This document shows positions 54,996 through 63,775 of a DNA stretch of 64,000 nucleotides, piece after piece; the stretch's first letter is position 1; each line of letters begins with the position of its first letter. Location: NCBI RefSeq assembly GCF_009295825.1, contig NZ_WHKF01000004.1, forward strand, positions 124,001 to 188,000, written 5' to 3'. Both the position numbers and the translations under genes were made by a program. The stretch comes from Marinifilum sp. N1E240. Its GTDB lineage: Bacteria > Bacteroidota > Bacteroidia > Bacteroidales > Marinifilaceae. The notes beneath the pieces are model-generated. The model was not told the DNA's origin. It searched no databases and saw nothing but the letters and a program-made list of their open reading frames with translations.

Positions 54996-56609
54996 ATGAG
55001 TAGTTTGAAGAAAAAATTGAGGAATGGTTTTGCTTTATGTCTGATAAGTGTTCTGGCTTTTACTGGAGCCGTAAATGCTCAATCAGTAAAACAACAGGCA
55101 ATTAAATATCAAAATTTATTGGCATTGATTGATGCATTTTATGTGGATACCGTAAATGTAGAAAAATTAACTGAAGATGCCGTAATTAAGGTGCTTGCAG
55201 AACTTGATCCTCATTCTATTTATATTAGTAGGGATGAAATAAATGAAATGAATGAAGCTTTAATAGGAAGCTTTAGCGGAATAGGGGTACAGTTTAATAT
55301 ACTTCGTGACACTCTTATGGTTGTTGCCACAATTCCTGGTGGACCTTCGGAAAAGGTAGGTGTGCGTGCAGGTGATAGAATTATAAAAATTGATAATGAA
55401 AATGTTGCCGCTATTGGAATGAAAAATTCTGATGTACATAAGCGCTTGCGGGGTGAGAAGGGAACAATTGTTACCATTGAGGTGAAAAGAAAGAAAGAGA
55501 AGGAACTTCTTGAGTTTGTAATTACTCGAGATAAAATTCCAATTCATAGCTTGGATGCTGCCTTCATGATAAATAAAGAAATAGGCTATATCAAATTAAA
55601 TAGATTTGCTGCAACAACTGCTGACGAATTTTTAAAAGCCCTGGTCGAATTGAAGGCAAATAATATGCAAGATCTTGTCTTGGATTTACGAGGAAATGGT
55701 GGTGGTTATATGACTGCAGCTATTGAAATTGTTGATCAGTTTTTAGATGCTGAAAAGTTAATTGTTTATACCAAAGGTTTGACTACACCAAGAAGAGAAA
55801 GTATCTCTACGGAAAAAGGGATTTTTAAAGATGGAAACATAGTAGTTCTTTTGGATGAAGGATCGGCTTCAGCTTCTGAGATTGTTTCTGGTGCAGTTCA
55901 GGATTGGGATAGAGGAGTTATTATTGGTCGTCGTACTTTTGGAAAAGGATTGGTACAGCGTCAATTTCCACTTTCCGATGGCTCAATGATCCGTTTAACT
56001 ACGGCACACTATTATACTCCAACTGGTCGTTGTATTCAAAAGCCTTACGAAAATGGATTGCAAGATTATCATTTAGATATCATTAAGCGTTATCAATCTG
56101 GAGAAATGATTAGCGCAGACAGTATTCAATTCGCTGATTCATTAAAATACAATACTCTTGTTAATAAACGAGTGGTTTATGGCGGAGGAGGTATCATGCC
56201 TGATATCTTCATGCCAATTGATACAACAGCTAATTTTAAATACTTCAATCTTTTGGTTCGAAAAAATGTAATTTACCCTTACGTTGTGAACTATATGGAT
56301 AAGAATTTAGAGAAGTTGAAAAAGAAATATCCAAAATTCGAATCATTTTCGGAGAAATTTGAAGTTAATGATGAAATGATGGCAGAAATTGTTGCTTTGG
56401 GTGAGAAAGAAGGTGTTGAGAAAACTGAAGAGGAATACAATGCGGTTGTAGATGATATTAAACTTCATGTTAAAGCATTGCTAGCGCGTGATTTATGGGA
56501 GAGTTCCGAGTATTACAAAATTGTAAATAAGGAGAATGATTTTATTAAGAAAGCTATAGAAGTATTAGAAAATAGGAAATTATACGATCAAGAACTAGTC
56601 AGCGAATAA
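54996..56609 (+). CDS. S41 family carboxyl-terminal processing protease (CtpA type)
   Basis: 537 aa from the ATG at 54996 (upstream in-frame ATG 54951 adds 15 residues ahead of the signal peptide). Signal MSSLKKKLRNGFALCLISVLAFTGAVNAQ. PDZ domain (~75-160: GIGVQFNILRDTLMVVATIPGGPSEKVGVRAGDRIIKI) and S41 catalytic core with nucleophile Ser in LDEGSASASEIVSG and Lys in RTFGKGLVQ. Cleaves C-termini of exported proteins in the periplasm. Its own terminator follows. Confidence 0.93.
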   Translation: MSSLKKKLRNGFALCLISVLAFTGAVNAQSVKQQAIKYQNLLALIDAFYVDTVNVEKLTEDAVIKVLAELDPHSIYISRDEINEMNEALIGSFSGIGVQFNILRDTLMVVATIPGGPSEKVGVRAGDRIIKIDNENVAAIGMKNSDVHKRLRGEKGTIVTIEVKRKKEKELLEFVITRDKIPIHSLDAAFMINKEIGYIKLNRFAATTADEFLKALVELKANNMQDLVLDLRGNGGGYMTAAIEIVDQFLDAEKLIVYTKGLTTPRRESISTEKGIFKDGNIVVLLDEGSASASEIVSGAVQDWDRGVIIGRRTFGKGLVQRQFPLSDGSMIRLTTAHYYTPTGRCIQKPYENGLQDYHLDIIKRYQSGEMISADSIQFADSLKYNTLVNKRVVYGGGGIMPDIFMPIDTTANFKYFNLLVRKNVIYPYVVNYMDKNLEKLKKKYPKFESFSEKFEVNDEMMAEIVALGEKEGVEKTEEEYNAVVDDIKLHVKALLARDLWESSEYYKIVNKENDFIKKAIEVLENRKLYDQELVSE

Positions 56610-56620
56610 GGACTGATAAT

Positions 56621-56651
56621 AAGCCGAAAGCATTGCTTTCGGCTTTTTTTT
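56621..56651 (+). terminator. Terminator after the S41 protease gene
   Basis: AAGCCGAAAGCA / TGCTTTCGGCTT, nearly loopless perfect stem with eight T. Confidence 0.9.
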
Positions 56652-56693
56652 AGATATTATTTGTAAAAGCCTATGTTTTTAGTCCTTAAAGAT

Positions 56694-56701
56694 TAATTTT
56701 G
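56694..56701 (+). promoter_or_regulatory. -7 box upstream of the methyltransferase gene
   Basis: TAATTTTG (TAnnTTTG), ~90 bp before the start, which leaves a long leader. Confidence 0.35.
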
Positions 56702-56790
56702 TACCCGAAATTCGAACCGAAAGCATAAGCTCAGAAAAGACGTTTTCGCTGGTTCGAAGAATTGAAATAGTTAGACGAAGATTAAAAAAG

Positions 56791-57963
56791 ATGGTTTTGA
56801 AAACAGACTCGGGTAAATTCAGATTAATTGCAAAAACCTTTCACGGTTTAGAGGAAGTATTGTCTAAGGAATTAGAACAATTAGGTGCAGAAGAGATAAG
56901 AATTTTAAAGCGCGCAGTTAGCTTTGTTGGTGATAAAACACTATTGTATAAAACAAACATGCACTTAAGAACTGCAACCCGCGTTATTAAACCAATTCAT
57001 AAATTTACAGCTCACGATACCGACGAGTTGTATAAAGGAATTCAAGAGATTGATTGGAGTCAGTATATTGGGAATAAAGATACAATTGCCATTGACAGTA
57101 CAGTTAGTTCAGAGGATTTCAAACACTCAAAATTTGTTACTTATCGCGTAAAGGATGCTATTGTTGATCAGTTTTTCTACGCAACAGGCAATCGTCCTTC
57201 AGTTCGTATGGTGAATCCAACTTTACGAATCAATATTCATATCGATAGAAATACTTGTACTGTTTCACTAGATAGTTCCGGGGAATCTTTACACAAAAGA
57301 GGATACCGTGTGGGGGAAACTGCAGCACCTTTGAATGAGGTTATGGCAGCAGGAATGATTTTACTTTCGGAATGGGATAAGAAATCAAACTTTCTTGATC
57401 CAATGTGCGGTTCAGGAACAATATTAATTGAAGCTGCTCTTATTGCATATAATATTCCTCCGGGATTGTATCGTAAAGAGTTTGGTTTCCAGAAGTGGAA
57501 AGATTACGATGAGGAGATGTGGGATGATATCTATAATGAAGAAACAGAAGTAGATTACGAAGGTGATATTATTGGAGCAGATATTTCTGATAAGGCGATG
57601 GAAATTGCTGAGGCAAATATTCGAAATGCAGGTTTACGAAGAAAAATTAAATTGAATGTAATACCTTTCCAACAATTTGTTCCTCCGGCAGAAAAAGGAT
57701 TGTTGATCACTAACCCTCCTTACGGTGAGCGTCTGAGACCAAGAGATTTAGAAGGTTTGTATTCTATGATTGGTGAAAGATTAAAACATCACTTTAGTGG
57801 ATATGATGCTTGGATTTTGAGCTACTCAAAAGAATGTTTTGATAGCGTATCACTTCGTCCATCACGCAAAGTAACTTTGTTTAATGGTGCGCTGGAATGT
57901 AAGTTTCAGAAGTATTCAATGTTCGAAGGAAAAAAGAAAGATAACTATAAAAGAGATAAGTAA
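56791..57963 (+). CDS. THUMP-domain class I RNA methyltransferase (RlmL/RlmKL N-terminal-like)
   Basis: 390 aa. N-terminal THUMP region (residues ~10-160: LIAKTFHGLEEVLSKELEQLGAEEI; the tail of THUMP contains GESLHKRGYRVGETAAPLNEVMAAGMI), then a Rossmann methyltransferase with the SAM motif LDPMCGSGTILIEAALIA and catalytic NPPYGERL. It probably makes N2-methylguanosine in 23S rRNA (RlmL-like, G2445), but tRNA N2-G methylases are similar. It is shorter than E. coli RlmKL because it lacks the C-terminal RlmK half. Confidence 0.9.
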   Translation: MVLKTDSGKFRLIAKTFHGLEEVLSKELEQLGAEEIRILKRAVSFVGDKTLLYKTNMHLRTATRVIKPIHKFTAHDTDELYKGIQEIDWSQYIGNKDTIAIDSTVSSEDFKHSKFVTYRVKDAIVDQFFYATGNRPSVRMVNPTLRINIHIDRNTCTVSLDSSGESLHKRGYRVGETAAPLNEVMAAGMILLSEWDKKSNFLDPMCGSGTILIEAALIAYNIPPGLYRKEFGFQKWKDYDEEMWDDIYNEETEVDYEGDIIGADISDKAMEIAEANIRNAGLRRKIKLNVIPFQQFVPPAEKGLLITNPPYGERLRPRDLEGLYSMIGERLKHHFSGYDAWILSYSKECFDSVSLRPSRKVTLFNGALECKFQKYSMFEGKKKDNYKRDK

Positions 57964-58014
57964 TATCGAATTTAATTTTGATGTTGTATCACTTTAAGCA
58001 TAGGGATATTTTGC

Positions 58015-58022
58015 TATATTTG
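58015..58022 (+). promoter_or_regulatory. siaB promoter -7 box
   Basis: TATATTTG (TAnnTTTG), 30 bp before the ATG. Confidence 0.5.
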
Positions 58023-58052
58023 TCTATCGAGTAACCAAAACCTAAAAATTCT

Positions 58053-58592
58053 ATGAACTTTAATCTTGACCAATGGTATGATGATAAAATAGATGAAGAT
58101 GCTATTTTTGACTATAGGGGAAGAGTTGAAGACGAGGATGTTACATCGATATTAAGTTCTATTGAAGAAATTCTTAAGAGAAAGGATGAATCGCCTAAAT
58201 TATTCAAGAAAATATTTAATGTATTGATTGAATTGGTGCAAAATCTTCATCATCATGGTGAAGTTCCTTCGGATTTAGGTGTTGATTATAGCAAATATGG
58301 TGTGTTAATCCTTAGAGATGAAGGAATGCAATATCGTATTAGTGTGGGTAATTTTATCAAAATAGATGGATTAAAATTAATTCGCGATAGAATTGATCAA
58401 ATCAATACTTTATCTTCTGAGGAAACCAGAAGTTTATATCGTTTGATTTTGAATAATGAGGAATTCTCCGAAAAAGGAGGTGGCGGTTTAGGAATAGTGG
58501 ATATTGCCAGAAAAAGTGGTAATAATATGGAATACCAGTTTCTGGAGTACAGTCCTGATTATTTATTTCTTTCGATAGATGTTATTATTTAA
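58053..58592 (+). CDS. siaB: SiaB family protein kinase (DUF6272)
   Basis: 179 aa. GHKL-like fold with an N-box ELVQNLHHHGE (residues ~60-72) and a glycine-rich G-box KGGGGLGIVDIARKSG near the C-terminus, as in SiaB. SiaB phosphorylates SiaC on a threonine in the Pseudomonas Sia system, where SiaA is the opposing PP2C phosphatase. Here the pair is conserved (SiaC gene 23 bp downstream), but no SiaA or SiaD gene is adjacent. Confidence 0.88.
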   Translation: MNFNLDQWYDDKIDEDAIFDYRGRVEDEDVTSILSSIEEILKRKDESPKLFKKIFNVLIELVQNLHHHGEVPSDLGVDYSKYGVLILRDEGMQYRISVGNFIKIDGLKLIRDRIDQINTLSSEETRSLYRLILNNEEFSEKGGGGLGIVDIARKSGNNMEYQFLEYSPDYLFLSIDVII

Positions 58593-58615
58593 AAACCTTA
58601 AAAAGCAAAATTTTC

Positions 58616-58996
58616 ATGAATTCACTTGTTATAGAGGGTAGCCCTAAAACACCAACCATTAAATTCGACGGAAGTAATGGTTCGTTTTCTATTGAAGGAA
58701 GATCTATTCCTGAAAATTCACTGGATTTTTACAAGCCTGTAATGGAATGGTTAGACACTTATGTTGTTGAACCACAAAATGAGACTGTTTTTACCGTAAA
58801 ATTGGAATATTTTAATACCAGTTCATCAAAATGTATACTTGATGTTTTTAAAAAATTAGAGACCATTTTTAAGCGTGGAAATAAGGTGAGTATCAAATGG
58901 CATTACGAAGAGGATGATGAAGATATGCTCGAAGCTGGTGAAGATTACCAGTCTATTATTAAAATTCCTTTTGTAATGATTGAGGATGAAGAGTAA
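58616..58996 (+). CDS. siaC: SiaC family phosphoprotein (DUF1987)
   Basis: 126 aa. SiaC-type partner protein; the phosphoacceptor lies in YFNTSSSK, where Thr68 matches the known T68 of Pseudomonas SiaC by both motif and number. The start MNSLVIEGSPKTPTIKFDG is the family signature. In the Sia pathway unphosphorylated SiaC activates the diguanylate cyclase SiaD; the Bacteroidota target is unknown. Forms an operon with siaB. Confidence 0.92.
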   Translation: MNSLVIEGSPKTPTIKFDGSNGSFSIEGRSIPENSLDFYKPVMEWLDTYVVEPQNETVFTVKLEYFNTSSSKCILDVFKKLETIFKRGNKVSIKWHYEEDDEDMLEAGEDYQSIIKIPFVMIEDEE

Positions 58997-59019
58997 TTGT
59001 TAAAACGATTATATAGAAA

Positions 59020-59051
59020 ACCGCAAACTTTTAGTTTGCGGTTTTTTTATT
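59020..59051 (+). terminator. Terminator after siaC
   Basis: AAACCGCAAACT / AGTTTGCGGTTT stem with a 4-nt loop and a T run, at the junction with the convergent ABC gene. Confidence 0.85.
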
Positions 59052-59053
59052 TG

Positions 59054-62000
59054 TTAATTTTTTTTTCGATTAAACTTACGATCAAAAATACCAAGAGCTT
59101 TCTTAAGAAGACCGTAATACAATACAAAATAAAGCCCTAAACTAGTCATCCAAATCACAATAATATTCACCCAATAGGTGTCGTAATACTGACCAAATAT
59201 TCGTTTTTGTGGTGCATAAAAATGCGCCTTTAAGAAATGATTTCCCGGATCACGATAAATTGGATCAATTTTTTGAAATAATTGTCCATTGTACTCTATT
59301 ATTCTCTCTATATCATTACTATTTCGAACAAATTCACTTAAGCGTTCGTTCGAATACGATTTTTTCATTTTAACAAAATCCTGCTTGTTATCGAACTGCT
59401 TTTGTAATGACATCAAATGTTCATCTTTTTTACGGTTCGATACATTATATAAATTAATATAATAGCGATTTATCCTATCGAAATAAGCTCTTAATTGAAC
59501 AATTGTAGATTTATTCAAGTCGATTGGAGTTAGCTTATCTAATCCCTTAAATTTAAAAGAAAGTAAATTAAGATCCTCAAGCGTTAGTTCGTTTTTAAGA
59601 AGAGCCAGATTCGATTCCAGTTTTTCTAATTTATCTGGATTATTTAAATAACGTTCGCATTCATTTAATTTATTCTTGAGGATTGGAAGCCAATAGTTTT
59701 TTCGATAATCAGCCTTACTCATTAACTTTTCATACACATAAAAGTTTGCTGTAAAATCGTTATCCTTAAATTGCTTTACTGCAAGAGCTTCGTATGCCCA
59801 ACGTGCTGTTATTATTTCTCCATACCATGGAATTGAATTTGGAGTAGATATGTTAGGATTTAACTTGTCGAATTTTACAATGATTCCACTTAATATTAAT
59901 TGCGGAATAAGGATAAAAGGTATTAAAATATAGATGGTTATAACCGTTTTAAAACTGTCTGAAATTATTAAACCAAGCATGTTGGCAAAACACCAGGCAC
60001 TAAATAAAGCCAACCAATAATAGAAGAACATTCCTTGAATTTCTAAAATGGAATTTCCGATTAAGGTGAATAAGAAAGCCTGAAAGGCAGATATTGAAAA
60101 TAGGATTACAATTTTAGAGATTAGATATCCTGAAGTACTTAAATTTAAAAACCGTTCCCGTTTTAATATTTTTCGATCTTTAATAATCTCCTCGGCACTA
60201 AGTGTTAAACCTATAAATAAGGCAACAATTACTGCCATAAACAAATAAACAGGTAGGTTGCTGTTGTTACTAAAAGTATAACCCAGTTCATTTCCTGCAT
60301 CTACATTATAAAATTTAATGATATAGGATAAAATAAATGCAAGTAATGGAGTTTCAAATAAATTGATAAATAGATACTGTCGATTGGCTAATTTGGATAT
60401 CACATCACGTTTGGTAAAAACCCAAAATTGCTTAAATGCCGATGGTATTTTAAAAGTAACCGGAGGTAGTTCATCGCAGTCATTAATATCTTTGTTGTTT
60501 CCACGATAATCTTTAAATCTTTGATACCATTGTACAGGAGTAACCTTTCTCGTTTGAGTAGGTGTTCCATATTCATCTAATACTTCAGACTCTACAATGT
60601 TGAAAATTTGGTCAGCGTCGACATTACCACAGGAATTACATTCACTTTCGGTTCTGTTGGCTCTTAAAGTTTGTGATTTAAAATAGGTTATTGCATCAAG
60701 AGGATTTCCATTAAATATTAAATAACCTCCAGTATCCAGAATTAAAAGGCGATCGAACATTTTAAACGTATCAGAAGCCGGCTGGTGAATCACCACAAAA
60801 ATCAATTTTCCCTTTAAAGCAAGGTTTTTTAAAAGATCCATAATTTTAGCAGAATCTCTTGAGGATAAACCAGAAGTTGGTTCATCTAAAAATAAAACCG
60901 AAGGTTCCCGAATTAATTCCAGAGCAATATTTAGGCGCTTGCGTTGTCCTCCACTAATTTTTTTATCTAAAGGATTACCAACTTTTAAGTTGCGTGCATC
61001 ATATAATCCGAGGTCTTTTAAAAGTTTTAGAGAAATACGAATCAGCTGAAAGTTGGTATATTTATCGAAACAAAGCTTGGCATTGAAATACAAATTCTCA
61101 AAAACGGTAAGTGATTCAATCAGCAAATCATCCTGAGAAACATGTCCAACAACTCCTTCAATCTTTTCTTTATCTTTAGTTATCTCATATCCGTTTATGG
61201 CCACTTTACCTTTATTTGGTTCAGCAGATCCATTTAAAACATTTAGTAAGGTGGTCTTGCCAGCACCACTGGATCCAATAACACCCACCATTTTACCCGA
61301 TTCTTCCTTAAAAGAAAGATCGTGTACTCCAATATTGTTTTCCTTGAATCGATATTCAATGTTTTTAGCCTGGAAAACTACTCGCTTATGAGTGTGGTCA
61401 CGATAAAAAGTACCAACGATATCACTAAAATAAATTGGATCAATTTTAGGATTTCGGATGGATGATCCTTGATTTAAAACGTGCACTCTTTCTGGATTTA
61501 AGGGCTGACCATTCATGAAAAGTTCTTCGATTCCTTTGAATCTCATCACAAACATATTTACCCTTTGCAGACGAAGAATTTTGATTTGACCTATTAAACC
61601 TGACGAATAGTAGTGTTTACCATTATCGTGAAAACTTTCCGAATTATTTACAGTTAATAAGCGTTTATTGTCATTTATTTCATCAAAATTGCTTAAAACA
61701 AAATTCCTTAACCTTTCATAGCCATCTTTTGGTAAATTAAATGTTTCGGCAACAGTTTCTACAAATGCAAATTCCTGTTCGCTAATTTCATCTTCTGAAC
61801 TTAAGAATTCAAGCAATTGTATTAGAACAATTACCTTTTGGCGATAGATTAACTCTTCATTTATTTCGGTACAAATTCGAAGAACTCTTACCGAACTTGA
61901 TGAAGTATATTTTTTAATTTTAGATTTCTTGTTTGTCCTTCGCTGATTGGCCTCATAATGTGTATCATACAAGGCAAGATACTCTTCTGCTGTTTCTTGA

Positions 62001-62116
62001 TCCAGTTGTTGTTTCAGATACTTGGATACCATTCTACGCCTATCAATTTCTGAACTTTTAGGGTGTGCAATGATAGCGAAGAGTTGCATTAAAGCTTTAA
62101 GAATTCTTTCACTCAT
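59054..62116 (-). CDS. Large ABCG-type transporter with TerB-like and FHA-like N-terminal parts
   Basis: 1020 aa. Residues 1-150: helical region resembling TerB (tellurite-resistance family); 165-235: FHA-like beta region; 245-480: ABC ATPase of the G subfamily with Walker A GSSGAGKTT (281-289), signature SGGQRKR (388-394) and Walker B VLFLDEPTSGL (407-417); a Cys pair (ECNSC) near 495; 570-1010: ABC-2 membrane domain with an insertion of ~190 mostly helical residues between helices. It is the last gene of a three-gene operon. The substrate is unknown. Confidence 0.88.
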   Translation of the reverse strand: MSERILKALMQLFAIIAHPKSSEIDRRRMVSKYLKQQLDQETAEEYLALYDTHYEANQRRTNKKSKIKKYTSSSSVRVLRICTEINEELIYRQKVIVLIQLLEFLSSEDEISEQEFAFVETVAETFNLPKDGYERLRNFVLSNFDEINDNKRLLTVNNSESFHDNGKHYYSSGLIGQIKILRLQRVNMFVMRFKGIEELFMNGQPLNPERVHVLNQGSSIRNPKIDPIYFSDIVGTFYRDHTHKRVVFQAKNIEYRFKENNIGVHDLSFKEESGKMVGVIGSSGAGKTTLLNVLNGSAEPNKGKVAINGYEITKDKEKIEGVVGHVSQDDLLIESLTVFENLYFNAKLCFDKYTNFQLIRISLKLLKDLGLYDARNLKVGNPLDKKISGGQRKRLNIALELIREPSVLFLDEPTSGLSSRDSAKIMDLLKNLALKGKLIFVVIHQPASDTFKMFDRLLILDTGGYLIFNGNPLDAITYFKSQTLRANRTESECNSCGNVDADQIFNIVESEVLDEYGTPTQTRKVTPVQWYQRFKDYRGNNKDINDCDELPPVTFKIPSAFKQFWVFTKRDVISKLANRQYLFINLFETPLLAFILSYIIKFYNVDAGNELGYTFSNNSNLPVYLFMAVIVALFIGLTLSAEEIIKDRKILKRERFLNLSTSGYLISKIVILFSISAFQAFLFTLIGNSILEIQGMFFYYWLALFSAWCFANMLGLIISDSFKTVITIYILIPFILIPQLILSGIIVKFDKLNPNISTPNSIPWYGEIITARWAYEALAVKQFKDNDFTANFYVYEKLMSKADYRKNYWLPILKNKLNECERYLNNPDKLEKLESNLALLKNELTLEDLNLLSFKFKGLDKLTPIDLNKSTIVQLRAYFDRINRYYINLYNVSNRKKDEHLMSLQKQFDNKQDFVKMKKSYSNERLSEFVRNSNDIERIIEYNGQLFQKIDPIYRDPGNHFLKAHFYAPQKRIFGQYYDTYWVNIIVIWMTSLGLYFVLYYGLLKKALGIFDRKFNRKKN

Positions 62117-62165
62117 AGAATGGTATTAAAAAATAGGATGATAGTAAAATAGTAGCAGTGTTGTT

Positions 62166-62585
62166 TTATTGTTTAAATCCAATTAGCATTAATACAAAAC
62201 CTGAACTAATGTTTTTTTGATTCAATTTTGCCTCAATGGTACAATTCATTGAATTCTCGAATTTAAAATCCCAATAGGGAGAATTTTTATGATCTCTGTT
62301 TGTGAAAAGTAAGTTGTTCTCCTGATCGTAAATTGAGAAAATAACATTTCCTTCATCCTTGCCTGTAGCTCCAACTATTCGATAATGGTTATCAGCGTAA
62401 AAAGTGGTATGAAACTCGGCAATTTCACCTCCAGATAGTAAGGCTTTGTACTGCTGTCCATCAGAAATGTATTCCGTGCCAAAATGTTTGGTACAATTTT
62501 CCAATGTAACATCGGTTTGTCCTTTCGATATATTACTTAATCCCAGAATAAACGCGAATAATAGAATGGTATATTTAAGATTCAT
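62166..62585 (-). CDS. Small secreted hypothetical protein
   Basis: 139 aa with a signal peptide (LKYTILLFAFILGLSNISKGQ). The mature part is beta-rich with Cys30-like and Cys121-like residues (TLENCTKHFG, NSMNCTIEAKL) and a phrase TGKDEGNVIFSIYDQENNLLF; no family is recognised. It is the second gene of the operon ending in the ABCG fusion, 18 bp after its upstream neighbour and 49 bp before the ABCG gene, and could be an export partner or periplasmic accessory (inference). Confidence 0.7.
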   Translation of the reverse strand: MNLKYTILLFAFILGLSNISKGQTDVTLENCTKHFGTEYISDGQQYKALLSGGEIAEFHTTFYADNHYRIVGATGKDEGNVIFSIYDQENNLLFTNRDHKNSPYWDFKFENSMNCTIEAKLNQKNISSGFVLMLIGFKQ

Positions 62586-62603
62586 AAGTTTAAATTTTCT
62601 TTA

Positions 62604-63536
62604 TTATTTAATAATGTGATCGCGAATGATTCCTACTTTTTCTGAAATTTTAGCTAACTGTGCCTTATTCATTACCATTTCCGATTTACTTTTTACGATG
62701 GTAAGTTTTTTCTTTGAATCGGTTATAGGGGCAACAAATTTGTATTGATGATCAATTTCATCAAAAGTATAGGCTAAATCAATTAAGCGATCAACCAAAA
62801 AGTAGTAGTCTTTGGACTCGTTTGAATAAGGAACCAAAAGTTTAATAAGATTTTCCAAGGGTCTTTTTTGCTCCGAAATTCTCTTCATTAGTTCTTTGTT
62901 CGAATGATCATTTATTTGTTGGGTTAGTAAATAAATTGATTCTATCCAACCACCAGCTAAAATAAGAGCACCAGTGTTTTCTCGATTATTTGCTTTTAAA
63001 TAATTGTCAATTTTACGGTAAGTGTTACTAACAATAACAAGTAAGGAATCTCTATTCTCAATATTATTTTCAATTCGCTTAACAGTCGGTTTATCCATTG
63101 CATTATACAAACCTACATCTTGCGATAAAATTTTGAGTACTGCAAAATAACTTGCAGCATCCTGAGTTTGTTTGTAAATGTTAATGTAACCCAGATCGGA
63201 ACCATAAACGCCAAAGTTTACAGCCTTACTAAAGTTATCAACGTAATCACCCGCTTTTTTGGTCGGATTTAGTAAATCTTTATTGTAAGAAATACCAGAT
63301 TTTTCTAACAAAAGTGAAATTTGATAAGGAGAAGGTAAACTAAATAGAATATTGTTGTACTTGAAAATATTTCCTGTCTTCTCCACATCCTTCATAATCT
63401 CCTCTTCAGTTGTTTTTTCAATTGAAGCTTCTTGCTTTTGATTTTCTGATGGTTGTAAAATCAAAAAAGTAATAATTGCTGCAACAGAGATCAGGATTAA
63501 AAATTTAATACTGTTTGGGATTCGTTTTTTAGGCAT
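62604..63536 (-). CDS. Membrane-anchored hypothetical protein, first gene of the ABCG operon
   Basis: 310 aa. One helix near the N-terminus (IKFLILISVAAIITFLILQ), then a Lys/Glu-rich linker and a helical soluble region. Stretches such as FSLPSPYQISLLLEKSGISYN, NRENTGALILAGGWIESIYLLTQQIN and YFLVDRLIDLAYTFDEIDHQY suggest a folded periplasmic domain; no family is recognised. It precedes the small secreted protein by 18 bp and probably is translated with it and the ABCG fusion. Confidence 0.75.
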   Translation of the reverse strand: MPKKRIPNSIKFLILISVAAIITFLILQPSENQKQEASIEKTTEEEIMKDVEKTGNIFKYNNILFSLPSPYQISLLLEKSGISYNKDLLNPTKKAGDYVDNFSKAVNFGVYGSDLGYINIYKQTQDAASYFAVLKILSQDVGLYNAMDKPTVKRIENNIENRDSLLVIVSNTYRKIDNYLKANNRENTGALILAGGWIESIYLLTQQINDHSNKELMKRISEQKRPLENLIKLLVPYSNESKDYYFLVDRLIDLAYTFDEIDHQYKFVAPITDSKKKLTIVKSKSEMVMNKAQLAKISEKVGIIRDHIIK

Positions 63537-63722
63537 TTTGTCTAACTTAAAAATTATTAAGCCAATGTAGGTAGAAAAAAAATGTTCTCAAAGCTATAGT
63601 ATTACTACATGTTTAGCAATTAAAACCTGAATTTTCGACCTGATGTTGAAGCATGTCCACATCTATTGGTAGTTCTTGTTTAATTTATTCTATCATTATT
63701 ACTGTATTTATGCGAAAAAGGA

Positions 63723-63730
63723 TACATTTG
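63723..63730 (+). promoter_or_regulatory. -7 box of the S9-type peptidase gene
   Basis: TACATTTG (TAnnTTTG), 45 bp before the ATG. Confidence 0.5.
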
Positions 63731-63775
63731 AACGCAAAAATTTTTTAAAAGAAATTTAACAACAAACCTTACAAC

